61,065 bases of DNA from a virus. The stretch lies in the IMG/VR virus record IMGVR_UViG_3300031758_000076, positions 1 to 61,065 of that record; one strand, given 5' to 3'. Shown here piece after piece: positions 51,626 to 57,756 of the stretch. Position 1 is the first letter of the stretch. The number at the start of each line of letters is the position of its first letter. The notes under the pieces were generated by a model, which was given only the letters and a program-made list of their open reading frames with translations, made no database searches and was not told the origin of the DNA. A program made the translations under genes and the position numbers.

Positions 51626-51708
51626 GGACGAGTGGCTGAGTGGCTGAAAGCAGGAGTCTGCAAAACTCTTGGAGAAATCCCACGCCGGTTCGAATCCGGC
51701 CTCGTCCT
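51626..51708 (+). tRNA. tRNA-Cys(GCA) with long variable arm
   Basis: 83 bases. Acceptor GGACGAG/CTCGTCC, D-arm GCTGAGTGGCTGAAAGC, anticodon stem GGAGT/ACTCT with loop CTGCAAA (GCA), variable arm of about 13 bases with its own GGA/TCC stem, T-arm GCCGG-TTCGAAT-CCGGC. Discriminator U73 and GCA fit cysteinyl-tRNA synthetase, but the D-arm and variable arm are those of serine tRNAs. CCA is not encoded. It stands apart from the main tRNA cluster, between two protein genes. Confidence 0.88.
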
Positions 51709-51730
51709 TAAATTTTGGGAGGATAGTTAT

Positions 51731-52102
51731 ATGAAGGATGAAATATTTGTATTCGGTAGTAATTTGGCTGGGAGACATGGTAAGGGTGCGGCCTTAACTG
51801 CCTATAAAACCTACGGTGCAGTGTATGGACAAGGCCATGGATTGCAAGGCAAGAGTTATGCAATCCCAACAAAAGATGAACAGATAAAAACGTTACCGTT
51901 ACAAAAAATTAAAAAATACGTAGACCAATTTATAAAGTTTGCCAGACTGAATCCTGACATGCGGTTTAAAGTGACTGCAATTGGGACGGGCTTGGCCGGT
52001 TATGATGAAGTAGATATAGCACCAATGTTCAGTGAAGCCCCCGACAACTGTATTTTACCCGTTGGGTGGCGTAATTATAAACAGACTTCCGCACACATTT
52101 AA
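51731..52102 (+). CDS. Macro-domain-like phage protein (A1S_2505 type)
   Basis: 123 residues from the ATG at 51731 with GGGAGG nearby; longer frames begin inside the tRNA and are false. FVFGSNLAGRHGKGAAL is the signature start, followed by GLQGKSYAIPTKD and FKVTAIGTGLAGYDEVDIAPMF. These match a family spread in phages and bacteria whose fold resembles macro domains that bind ADP-ribose. Substrate not known. Confidence 0.82.
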   Translation: MKDEIFVFGSNLAGRHGKGAALTAYKTYGAVYGQGHGLQGKSYAIPTKDEQIKTLPLQKIKKYVDQFIKFARLNPDMRFKVTAIGTGLAGYDEVDIAPMFSEAPDNCILPVGWRNYKQTSAHI

Positions 52103-52114
52103 CCGAGTAACCTT

Positions 52115-53185
52115 ATGAAACCCCGCACGAAACCACGCACACTGTTTATATTAAAGTATAGACATCAATCGGGTGGCAGTAAAACACTACTAAAGCACTC
52201 AGGCTTATTTAATTCAGCAATGTTTGTTCACGAAATGTTGCTGGCAAATGGATATGATTCACGTTTAGTACAAGTTATTGATAATAATGAAATTGACCGC
52301 CAAGTCACACTAAACAAACCAGATGTAGTTATTATTGAAGCACTCTGGGTAGTACCAGAAAAGTTTGAAGTGTTACGGAAACTACATCCTAACGTAAAGT
52401 GGATAATTCGATTACATAGTGAACTGCCGTTCCTATCAAACGAAGGTATTGCAATGGATTGGATTAACCGATACGTGGTTCAACCAAACGTGTTTGTATC
52501 AGCTAACTCTGAACGAGCTCAACGCGATTTGTCCAAGTACTTAGCAGCACATGCAAACACTGAATTAAAGGATAAATTAGTATATCTACCAAATTATTAT
52601 CCAACCTCAAAAAATGCAGTGGGGTCTAAACTATTTGTCAACGGTGACACCATTAATGTCGGATGTTTTGGTGCAATTAGACCGATGAAAAACCATCTGT
52701 TACAAGCCGCAGCTGCTGTACAATACGCAGAGAAACATGGATTGCGATGCAATTTTCACATCAACGCCGGTAGAGTTGAAGCACGTGGGGATGAAGTATT
52801 GAAAAATCTTCGTGCGTTTTTTGATGGATTAGGCACAAAGCATAATCTAGTTGAACATGGTTGGTTAGACCGCAGAGATTTTTTGCAGTTAGTTAAAACG
52901 ATGGATATTGGATTACAGGCCTCGTTGTCCGAAACATTTAACATTGTTTCAGCCGATTTCGTCAGTCAAGATGTACCGATTGTTACTTCCAGTGAAGTGT
53001 CATGGATGCCAAAATTCTTTGTGGCGTCACCGACAGACACGGAAAGCATTGTGTGTGCAATGGAACGTACATTATTTTATGACCGTCATTTTATCTGGAC
53101 AGAGTGGCAGTGGAGAGCAATGAAAAAATATGTTACACAATCAGAACGTGTGTGGTTGCATACGTTACCAAAATTCCTAATCTAA
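52115..53185 (+). CDS. Glycosyltransferase, GT4-like (GT-B fold)
   Basis: 356 residues. N-terminal Rossmann-like half, then a C-terminal half with GAIRPMKNHLL (nucleotide-sugar loop), VEHGWLDRRDF and LSETFNIVSADFVSQDVPIV, which replaces the usual ExFG/S motif area of GT4 enzymes. It could glycosylate phage DNA, virion proteins or host surface molecules. It is the second glycosyltransferase in the window; the two differ in fold, so they probably act on different steps. Confidence 0.88.
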   Translation: MKPRTKPRTLFILKYRHQSGGSKTLLKHSGLFNSAMFVHEMLLANGYDSRLVQVIDNNEIDRQVTLNKPDVVIIEALWVVPEKFEVLRKLHPNVKWIIRLHSELPFLSNEGIAMDWINRYVVQPNVFVSANSERAQRDLSKYLAAHANTELKDKLVYLPNYYPTSKNAVGSKLFVNGDTINVGCFGAIRPMKNHLLQAAAAVQYAEKHGLRCNFHINAGRVEARGDEVLKNLRAFFDGLGTKHNLVEHGWLDRRDFLQLVKTMDIGLQASLSETFNIVSADFVSQDVPIVTSSEVSWMPKFFVASPTDTESIVCAMERTLFYDRHFIWTEWQWRAMKKYVTQSERVWLHTLPKFLI

Positions 53186-53194
53186 GGAGCAGTT

Positions 53195-53446
53195 ATGTTA
53201 TCAAAGTTAGACCCAAACCAAAAATTAAAATTGGTCGGTTATCTGAAGGACTTCAGCACATCACTTACCCGTGTGGAAGCTGAACGAGATTTACAAAAGG
53301 TTTTAAAGGGTGACGCCTGTGAAGAATTTGATATTAGTAAGAAAGTGTTTACTAAACTTGCTAAAACCTATCACAAGCAAAACTTTGCAGATGAAGTAGC
53401 TGACCACCAGGAGTTCGAAAAACTCTACGAAGAAGTCACGAAATAA
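53195..53446 (+). CDS. Unknown small helical protein
   Basis: 83 residues, helical and charged (LSKLDPNQKLKLVGYLKD ... DLQKVLKGDAC). GGAG is seven bases upstream of the ATG. Last gene before the terminator at 53502. No family recognised. Confidence 0.72.
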   Translation: MLSKLDPNQKLKLVGYLKDFSTSLTRVEAERDLQKVLKGDACEEFDISKKVFTKLAKTYHKQNFADEVADHQEFEKLYEEVTK

Positions 53447-53501
53447 CGTTAAAATAACTACTTATTACAAAGGTTCTCTGTATTCTAGGGAACCGCACAG
53501 G

Positions 53502-53533
53502 CGCCACGTTCCCTTATGGAATGTGGCGTTTTT
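53502..53533 (+). terminator. Intrinsic terminator in the plus-strand operon
   Basis: CGCCACGTTCC / GGAATGTGGCG stem (53502-53512 with 53518-53528) followed by TTTTTG. A smaller hairpin GGTTC/GAACC lies just before. It separates the glycosyltransferase unit from the lysis-like cassette. Confidence 0.85.
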
Positions 53534-53562
53534 GTTATGTAAATATTTTTTCGGAGATACCT

Positions 53563-54033
53563 GTGAAAAAAGTTGATTTGAAGCAGACGAAGCTGTTAGC
53601 TGATATCGAACTGAAAAAGACCGAACTGCTCGCAGAACTGGAATTAAAAAAATTAGAAGGTGAACTACGCCGCGCAGAATCTGGGTCAACCTCAAAGGAA
53701 GTAGCAAGTAAATACATCGGCAAAAGTGCCATTCCGTGGATTGTATTACTCGTGGTGGTCGGTGTAGTCTCCAGTAGATTCTTACCCACAGAATCACTCC
53801 CCGCCGTTATTGGACTCGTATCAACCGCTGTTATGGCATTGATTACGATGTTGGCGGGAATTACGGGAACAAAAGAAAAAGAAGATAAGCCAGAGATTGA
53901 AATTATCAAGAGCCTTATTAAACAACTTGATGCTGCCCGTGAAGATATGAAGGTGGAAATTGACGGAGATAATGTGGTTATTGCCAAGGGTGAAACGACT
54001 ATGAAAACCACAGGAAAGGTACGAGGTAAATAA
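53563..54033 (+). CDS. Membrane protein with N-terminal coiled coil, holin-like candidate
   Basis: 156 residues from the GTG at 53563 with CGGAG upstream; an ATG-started frame begins inside the terminator and is rejected. Charged helix (KQTKLLADIELKKTELL), then two transmembrane segments (IPWIVLLVVVGVVSSRFL; VIGLVSTAVMALITMLAGIT), and a polar C-terminus. First gene of the lysis-like cassette. A holin role is possible but the charged N-terminal helix is longer than usual. Confidence 0.72.
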   Translation: MKKVDLKQTKLLADIELKKTELLAELELKKLEGELRRAESGSTSKEVASKYIGKSAIPWIVLLVVVGVVSSRFLPTESLPAVIGLVSTAVMALITMLAGITGTKEKEDKPEIEIIKSLIKQLDAAREDMKVEIDGDNVVIAKGETTMKTTGKVRGK

Positions 54034-54035
54034 GC

Positions 54036-54416
54036 ATGTTTATTCCTAACAAAACAGTTAACCTAATAAAAACACTAGCATTAATTCTACTGTCTGTGCT
54101 AGTGGTAGTTATCGTGGGTCAAAGTGTTTTGTATCTCAAGTTGTCAAATGCAAATAAAACAGAACTTGGTGCAATCAAAAGTGAGGTCAATATAAGTAAA
54201 AAATTTGATACGCTTATCACCACCAACCAACGCAGTATGGAAACCGACTTAGTATATACTCAAACTCAGGTTGATTCACTAAATCAAGAAATTAAAAAAT
54301 TACAAGTTTCGGTTGATGGATTATTATTCAACACACAGTTGTTAATCAACAATGAATGTCAGGTTACGCCGTATTACATGGATAAAAGTCTATTAGAGAT
54401 GTGTAAAAAACAATAA
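54036..54416 (+). CDS. Single-span coiled-coil protein, inner-membrane spanin candidate
   Basis: 126 residues. One N-terminal transmembrane segment (LALILLSVLVVVIVGQSVLY) followed by a long coiled coil (about 60-105) and a short tail with two cysteines. This is the layout of an Rz-type inner-membrane spanin. No lipoprotein partner is seen nearby, so the assignment stays tentative. Located two bases after the preceding gene. Confidence 0.72.
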   Translation: MFIPNKTVNLIKTLALILLSVLVVVIVGQSVLYLKLSNANKTELGAIKSEVNISKKFDTLITTNQRSMETDLVYTQTQVDSLNQEIKKLQVSVDGLLFNTQLLINNECQVTPYYMDKSLLEMCKKQ

Positions 54417-54443
54417 ACTTTACATTTTGTTACGGAGTACGGT

Positions 54444-54782
54444 ATGCTAAAAAAATTTGTTGAAATTTTCAAAGATAATAATGATTGGAATGAAAAAACC
54501 ATAATTGGATTTCTATCATTTGCCGTCATGGTGGCAATTGCAACTATTGATTTGGTTACGGGATTGGAAGGCGTGAATCTCGAAATTAAAGATTATATTT
54601 ATCAATCATTTGTATATTTAACTATTGGGTCGTTTGGAATTGCTGGGTTAGAAAAATTCTCACCTGTCAATAAGGTAAAGGCCGAACGGCAGTACGAAGA
54701 TAATTCATCTGATATTGATGTAGATGTGAATATTGGTTCATCATCAAAAGAATGTCCAAATTGTGGCACTCAATGCGAATAA
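54444..54782 (+). CDS. Small two-span membrane protein, holin candidate
   Basis: 112 residues. Two transmembrane segments (IIGFLSFAVMVAIATIDLVT; IYQSFVYLTIGSFGIAGLE) and a hydrophilic end carrying CPNCGTQC. Size, topology and place beside the NUC1 and transpeptidase-like genes suit a class II holin. The C-terminal CxxC ... C is unusual for holins. The stop overlaps the ATG of the nuclease gene. Confidence 0.72.
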   Translation: MLKKFVEIFKDNNDWNEKTIIGFLSFAVMVAIATIDLVTGLEGVNLEIKDYIYQSFVYLTIGSFGIAGLEKFSPVNKVKAERQYEDNSSDIDVDVNIGSSSKECPNCGTQCE

Positions 54783-55402
54783 TTGTAGCGGTAATTTTAT
54801 TATTTTTTGCAGTCACACTTGAGGCACAGGATACTGTTCGTATAAAGCATAAAAATTACCAAACGGTATTTTCAAAAGCGAGAAAGTATCCAGTGCGTGT
54901 TGAGTGGGTGGTTACCAAGAAAAAATTAACCTGCAAGGTACCGGTAAAACGGTATGATAAATTTGAACCGGACCCAGAGTTATACAGTGAAAGCAACGTC
55001 GGGGCGTCATATTTTAGTTCTGGATTTGATAGAGGTCATATCTCACCGGCTGCCGACGCACGATGTGATGCCGTTTCTATGCAAGAATCATTTTATTTCA
55101 CGAATATGGCACCGCAGTATCCGGGATTAAATCGTGGACAGTGGAAAGAATTAGAAGAGTGGACTCGTGAACAAGCATTGGTTCATGATTCTATCAAGGT
55201 GTCTGCGGGATGTATTGGAAATAAACAGAAAGTAAAAGCTATCACCGTACCAACACATTGTTGGAAAGTGATACAAATTACTAAACAAAAAACCACGTTA
55301 GGATTTGTATTTCCGAACCAACCAGAAAAAACGGTTTCGTTTGAACAACATAAGGTTTCGTTAGATAGTATTAAAAAATTAACAAAGTTTACCTTTAAGT
55401 GA
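54773..55402 (+). CDS. Secreted non-specific DNA/RNA nuclease (NUC1/EndA family)
   Basis: 209 residues from the ATG at 54773, which overlaps the preceding stop. Signal peptide at 1-19 (RIIVAVILLFFAVTLEAQ). The catalytic motif DRGHISPA (86-93) carries the active His, with the family's metal-binding N and PQ ... N ... W further on (FTNMAPQYPGLNRGQW). These enzymes cut single- and double-stranded nucleic acid with Mg. With a signal peptide it acts in the periplasm or outside, where it could destroy incoming rival phage DNA or recycle released nucleic acids. Confidence 0.9.
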   Translation: MRIIVAVILLFFAVTLEAQDTVRIKHKNYQTVFSKARKYPVRVEWVVTKKKLTCKVPVKRYDKFEPDPELYSESNVGASYFSSGFDRGHISPAADARCDAVSMQESFYFTNMAPQYPGLNRGQWKELEEWTREQALVHDSIKVSAGCIGNKQKVKAITVPTHCWKVIQITKQKTTLGFVFPNQPEKTVSFEQHKVSLDSIKKLTKFTFK

Positions 55403-55411
55403 GGATGTCTT

Positions 55412-56008
55412 ATGTCGTTTACTCGTGAACAAATCGAAGCCGCTGTTAAGAAAAAAGGATATGCGTGGTTCGAAGGAGCAAAAGATTTTGATGTGAACAT
55501 TGTAGGAATTCGTAACGCTTCAACTGGCAAGAAAGTCACCAACGTGTTTGATGATTGGATGACAATTTCATATAAAGAAGGTGGTGTTTGGAAATTTCAT
55601 ATCTGGCCATGCACAACTGATCCCGGTACCAAAGCCGTCAGAGAATTCAGTAATCCAAATGGTGTGGCACGATTAGTACCAAATCAGTATCGTGGGTCGC
55701 ATATTATTAGATTGCATCAAGGAAAGTATGAAGCATTGGGTCAGCAAAAGCCCGTCAAAGTATATCGTGACAAAAATAAAGATATGACATTTGATGAAAC
55801 AACCATCCAAGAAGGTTTATTTGGTATCAATATTCATCGTTCCAACCCCAAAACCGAATCAGAATTTGTGGAAAATTGGAGCGAAGGGTGCCAAGTATTT
55901 AAACGTGTAAAAGATTTTAATTTATTTATGCAGATATGTAATAAAGCAAAAGATATACATGGAAATAGTTTTACCTACACGCTTTTAACCTCAGCGGATA
56001 TTGGATAA
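55412..56008 (+). CDS. L,D-transpeptidase-like (YkuD-type) cell-wall protein
   Basis: 198 residues. The second half carries GINIHRSNPKT (H142) and WSEGCQVF (C160), matching the His ... SxGC catalytic pattern of YkuD-type enzymes. The N-terminal half is a small mixed domain. No signal peptide, so it would need a holin or act from outside. Enzymes of this kind cross-link or trim peptidoglycan. It fits the cassette; a role as endolysin or as cell-wall modifier is possible. Confidence 0.72.
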   Translation: MSFTREQIEAAVKKKGYAWFEGAKDFDVNIVGIRNASTGKKVTNVFDDWMTISYKEGGVWKFHIWPCTTDPGTKAVREFSNPNGVARLVPNQYRGSHIIRLHQGKYEALGQQKPVKVYRDKNKDMTFDETTIQEGLFGINIHRSNPKTESEFVENWSEGCQVFKRVKDFNLFMQICNKAKDIHGNSFTYTLLTSADIG

Positions 56009-56012
56009 TACG

Positions 56013-56354
56013 ATGGAACCCGTAACGTTAAATTCACTCTGGATTATTATCGGTATAATAATGGCATCTGGTGGTGCAGTGGTTTCTGCGTTCAAAATTA
56101 TTGGTGCAGCAAAAGATAGAATTTCAAAATTAGAAGGACGAGTATATAATTTAGAACGTGCTCTAAATGATAACCATGAACAAACCAGTAGTTTGGTGGA
56201 CACAATTAAAGATATTCAAGAAAGTTTGTCAGACATTCGTATTACACAAACAGAAATGCGTGTGACATTAATTGGGTCGGACGGCCAGAACGGTTTACGG
56301 GCAGAATTACGAGAATTAAAAACAGAACTGCGGGAATTAGTGAATAAAATTTAA
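56013..56354 (+). CDS. Small membrane/coiled-coil protein
   Basis: 113 residues from the ATG at 56013; GGA lies upstream. One N-terminal transmembrane segment (SLWIIIGIIMASGGAVVSAF) and two coiled-coil stretches (ISKLEGRVYNLERAL ... LRELKTELREL). It resembles the hemolysin-XhlA-like phage proteins found next to holins. Last gene of the operon. Confidence 0.72.
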   Translation: MEPVTLNSLWIIIGIIMASGGAVVSAFKIIGAAKDRISKLEGRVYNLERALNDNHEQTSSLVDTIKDIQESLSDIRITQTEMRVTLIGSDGQNGLRAELRELKTELRELVNKI

Positions 56355-56365
56355 TCTTATCTCAC

Positions 56366-56394
56366 TTGACAAAAAACACCCCGCTGAGTATAAT
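56366..56394 (+). promoter_or_regulatory. Perfect consensus sigma-70 promoter inside a terminator
   Basis: TTGACA (56366-56371), 17 bases, TATAAT (56389-56394). It fully matches the bacterial consensus. The -10 is the loop of the terminator hairpin (56375-56414), so it starts transcripts at about 56401, in the 3' arm. Confidence 0.88.
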
Positions 56395-56417
56395 AAAAAA
56401 CTCAACGGGGTGTTTTC
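56375..56417 (+). terminator. Terminator at the end of the lysis-like operon
   Basis: AACACCCCGCTGAG (56375-56388) pairs with CTCAACGGGGTGTT (56401-56414), one mismatch, followed by TTC. On the minus strand the stem is also followed by a T run, so it may work in both directions. The loop holds TATAAT. Confidence 0.85.
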
Positions 56418-56451
56418 TTTATATCTTATATAGTTATTAGTTTACATCCCC

Positions 56452-56480
56452 TTGACAAATCATGTTGATGGATGTATGTT
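56452..56480 (+). promoter_or_regulatory. Sigma-70-type promoter before the first structured RNA
   Basis: TTGACA, 17 bases, TATGTT (56475-56480), preceded by CCCC and followed by AAAT: CCCCTTGACAAAT is repeated at 56664-56676. Confidence 0.72.
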
Positions 56481-56486
56481 ACAAAA

Positions 56487-56667
56487 GTTGATTGACAATA
56501 CGGGGTTGGTGGTCCTGCTTCCCAAGACGGGGGTAGTCAACCATCTGGACTAGCACATGGTTGGCAGGGTTGAGTCGCTAGTCACGACAATAGAGGCACC
56601 TATTACAAGGCACAAGAACGGCGGAATTACACATATGACAACAGCCGGAACCGTTCACCACCACCCC
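56487..56667 (+). ncRNA. Structured RNA of about 170 bases, unknown family
   Basis: Closed by GGGGTTGGTGGT (56502-56513) with ACCACCACCCC (56657-56667), an 11-pair stem with one bulge. Inside, CAACCAT / ATGGTTG form a 7-bp hairpin. It starts about 7 bases after the promoter -10 and its 3' arm touches the next promoter. There is no tRNA T-arm and no reading frame of interest. No known family was recognised. Confidence 0.55.
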
Positions 56668-56696
56668 TTGACAAATAATACTCGATAAGTTATACT
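56668..56696 (+). promoter_or_regulatory. Near-consensus sigma-70 promoter
   Basis: TTGACA (56668-56673), 17 bases, TATACT (56691-56696). Directly abuts the closing stem of the upstream structured RNA. Confidence 0.78.
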
Positions 56697-56702
56697 TAAA
56701 GA

Positions 56703-56776
56703 GTTGACCGACAGTAGAAAGAACTACCACTACACAAGTGAGTGACCCTCCGATAAGGGGAAGGTAGTCGGTCCCC
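56703..56776 (+). ncRNA. Small structured RNA before tRNA-Glu
   Basis: GACCGAC (56706-56712) pairs with GTCGGTC (56767-56773) and TACC (56725-56728) with GGTA (56763-56766), giving a compact fold of about 70 bases, tRNA-sized but without T-arm or anticodon. It begins 7 bases after TATACT. Ends just before tRNA-Glu. Confidence 0.5.
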
Positions 56777-56780
56777 CAAC

Positions 56781-56852
56781 GCCGCGTTCGTCTATCGGTT
56801 AGGACATGGCCCTTTCAAGGCCAGAAGGCGGGTTCGATTCCCGCACGCGGTA
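56781..56852 (+). tRNA. tRNA-Glu(TTC)
   Basis: 72 bases. Acceptor GCCGCGT/ACGCGGT (G1-U72 wobble), D-arm GTCTATCGGTTAGGAC, anticodon loop CTTTCAA, T-arm CGGG-TTCGATT-CCCG. CCA not encoded. Reads GAA/GAG. Confidence 0.92.
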
Positions 56853-56904
56853 CTTCTCGTCAACTTCGTAGAGTGATTTGACGTTAAATTGAGAACTCTA
56901 CCGC

Positions 56905-57030
56905 CGGGCCTATCTGGCGCAGAGATAGGTGCTTGGCAACGTGTCGGATGTTGCACAAGGTTGGAGGGGAACAGTTCTAGACTGTGCGGGTAACCTTGGA
57001 TACTTAGAACGTATCCGAATCACCTTCCCC
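56905..57030 (+). ncRNA. Structured RNA with four tandem hairpins
   Basis: Perfect stems in order: CCTATCT/AGATAGG (56909-56929), GCAAC/GTTGC (56936-56954), AAGGTT/AACCTT (56957-56997) enclosing ACAGT/ACTGT, and GGATAC/GTATCC (56998-57016). GGGGAA in the third loop can pair with TTCCCC at 57025-57030. No tRNA features. The density of exact stems exceeds chance in this AT-rich genome. Family unknown. Confidence 0.55.
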
Positions 57031-57036
57031 ACCTTT

Positions 57037-57107
57037 TGGCCTCTCGTCTATCGGTAAGACAATTGACTTTGGATCAATGAAGCGTGGTTCGATTCCACGG
57101 AGGCCAG
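57037..57107 (+). tRNA. tRNA-Gln(TTG)
   Basis: 71 bases. Acceptor TGGCCTC/GAGGCCA, discriminator G, D-arm GTCTATCGGTAAGAC, loop CTTTGGA (TTG), T-arm CGTGG-TTCGATT-CCACG. Reads CAA/CAG. Confidence 0.92.
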
Positions 57108-57113
57108 TTTTAC

Positions 57114-57182
57114 GCGGTTTTGGTGTAATGTAGCACGGTTGGCAACCAGCTGACATGTCCGGTGCAAGTCCGTGAAACCGCT
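57114..57182 (+). pseudogene. tRNA-like element, degenerate or atypical
   Basis: 69 bases. Acceptor GCGGTTT/AAACCGC is perfect, the D-arm (GTGTAATGTAGCAC) and T-loop (TGCAAGT, one change from TTCAAGT) are recognisable. The anticodon stem GTTGG/CTGAC is possible but the loop CAACCAG has A where U33 is needed, and the T-stem has a mismatch. CACGG/CCGTG and GCAC/GTGC give alternative folds. Either a decaying tRNA or a tRNA-like RNA with another task. Confidence 0.6.
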
Positions 57183-57185
57183 CTA

Positions 57186-57258
57186 GGTAATATATTATGT
57201 GAGTTTTCCAGTGTTCTCTGAGCCTTGATATACTCTCCAATGGACATAATATATTACC
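57186..57258 (+). ncRNA. RNA hairpin with perfect 15-bp stem
   Basis: GGTAATATATTATGT (57186-57200) and ACATAATATATTACC (57244-57258) are exact complements with a 43-base loop. It lies between the tRNA-like element and tRNA-Ala and may guide processing of the tRNA transcript. Confidence 0.6.
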
Positions 57259-57263
57259 AAAAT

Positions 57264-57334
57264 GGGCTCGTAAGCTAACGGGAAACTGGGGCCTTTGCAA
57301 GGCTCACTTGTGGGTTCGATTCCCACCGAGTCCA
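57264..57334 (+). tRNA. tRNA-Ala(TGC)
   Basis: 71 bases. Acceptor GGGCTCG/CGAGTCC with the G3-U70 identity pair of alanine tRNAs, discriminator A, loop TTTGCAA (TGC), T-arm GTGGG-TTCGATT-CCCAC. Reads GCA and others. Confidence 0.92.
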
Positions 57335-57335
57335 C

Positions 57336-57364
57336 TTGACAAAATAAGTTCAACTGGTTAAGTT
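57336..57364 (+). promoter_or_regulatory. Sigma-70-type promoter inside the tRNA cluster
   Basis: TTGACA (57336-57341), 17 bases, TAAGTT (57359-57364). Starts one base after tRNA-Ala and would start transcription a few bases before tRNA-Leu. Shares CACTTGACAAAA with the promoter at 56366. Confidence 0.65.
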
Positions 57365-57376
57365 ACAAAGAGTTAC

Positions 57377-57449
57377 GCCATCGTAGCCCAACGGCAGAGG
57401 CGGGAGACTTAAAATCTCCATAGTGTGGGTTCGAATCCCACCGATGGCA
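57377..57449 (+). tRNA. tRNA-Leu(TAA) with short variable loop
   Basis: 73 bases. Acceptor GCCATCG/CGATGGC, D-arm GCCCAACGGCAGAGGC, loop CTTAAAA (TAA), variable region only about 5 bases, T-arm GTGGG-TTCGAAT-CCCAC, discriminator A. Bacterial leucine tRNAs normally have a long variable arm, so the body is atypical. Confidence 0.88.
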
Positions 57450-57460
57450 CTTGTAGTAAT

Positions 57461-57534
57461 GCATCCCTAGTGTTAACGGTTAGCACAATAGACTTTTAAT
57501 CTATTAGGTCTGGGTTCGAATCCCAGGGGATGCA
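57461..57534 (+). tRNA. tRNA-Lys(TTT)
   Basis: 74 bases. Acceptor GCATCCC/GGGATGC, loop CTTTTAA (TTT), T-arm CTGGG-TTCGAAT-CCCAG, discriminator A. Reads AAA/AAG, the main lysine codons in this AT-rich genome. Confidence 0.9.
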
Positions 57535-57544
57535 CTGAAATAAC

Positions 57545-57660
57545 GTGCCATACATAGGGATGGCTTGGTCGCAGGACAACCCTGTGGCGACGGTGTGAGT
57601 AGTGCGCACTACTCCCGTGGTAACGACGGCTCCATTCCAGTAAAAGGGGAATCGTTACAA
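57545..57660 (+). ncRNA. Structured RNA with four hairpins
   Basis: Perfect stems GCCAT/ATGGC (57547-57564), GTCGC/GCGAC (57568-57591), GAGTAGT/ACTACTC (57597-57614) flanked by ACGG/CCGT, and GTAACGA/TCGTTAC (57620-57658) enclosing ATTCC/GGAAT. Little sequence is left unpaired. Lies between tRNA-Lys and tRNA-Ile with no tRNA features. Family unknown. Confidence 0.58.
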
Positions 57661-57665
57661 ATTTA

Positions 57666-57740
57666 CCGTCCTGAGCCAGCTAGGTTGAAGGCGTCCGTCT
57701 TATAAGCGGAATATGCTGGGTTCAAATCCCAGAGGGCGGA
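57666..57740 (+). tRNA. tRNA-Ile(TAT)
   Basis: 75 bases. Acceptor CCGTCCT/AGGGCGG, D-arm GCCAGCTAGGTTGAAGGC, anticodon stem TCCGT/GCGGA with loop CTTATAA (TAT), T-arm CTGGG-TTCAAAT-CCCAG, discriminator A. It reads AUA directly, a rare arrangement in bacteria, which use lysidine-modified CAT tRNA. Confidence 0.82.
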
Positions 57741-57756
57741 CTAGTTATGTGAGAAT

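Noticed and set aside
51632-51730. Longer start of the macro-like gene inside tRNA-Cys
   Set aside because: The first 33 codons are tRNA sequence; a clear ribosome binding site precedes the ATG at 51731.
53535-54011. Minus-strand frame of 158 codons opposite the holin-like gene
   Set aside because: No ribosome binding site, embedded entirely in the plus-strand gene, and no promoter in that direction.
57004-57300. Minus-strand open frame of 98 codons across tRNA-Gln and tRNA-Ala
   Set aside because: It runs antisense through tRNA genes and a perfect hairpin, has no ribosome binding site and a composition set by tRNA sequence.
57377-57449. tRNA with TAA anticodon as a stop suppressor
   Set aside because: Anticodon TAA reads UUA (Leu), not the UAA stop, which needs TTA.
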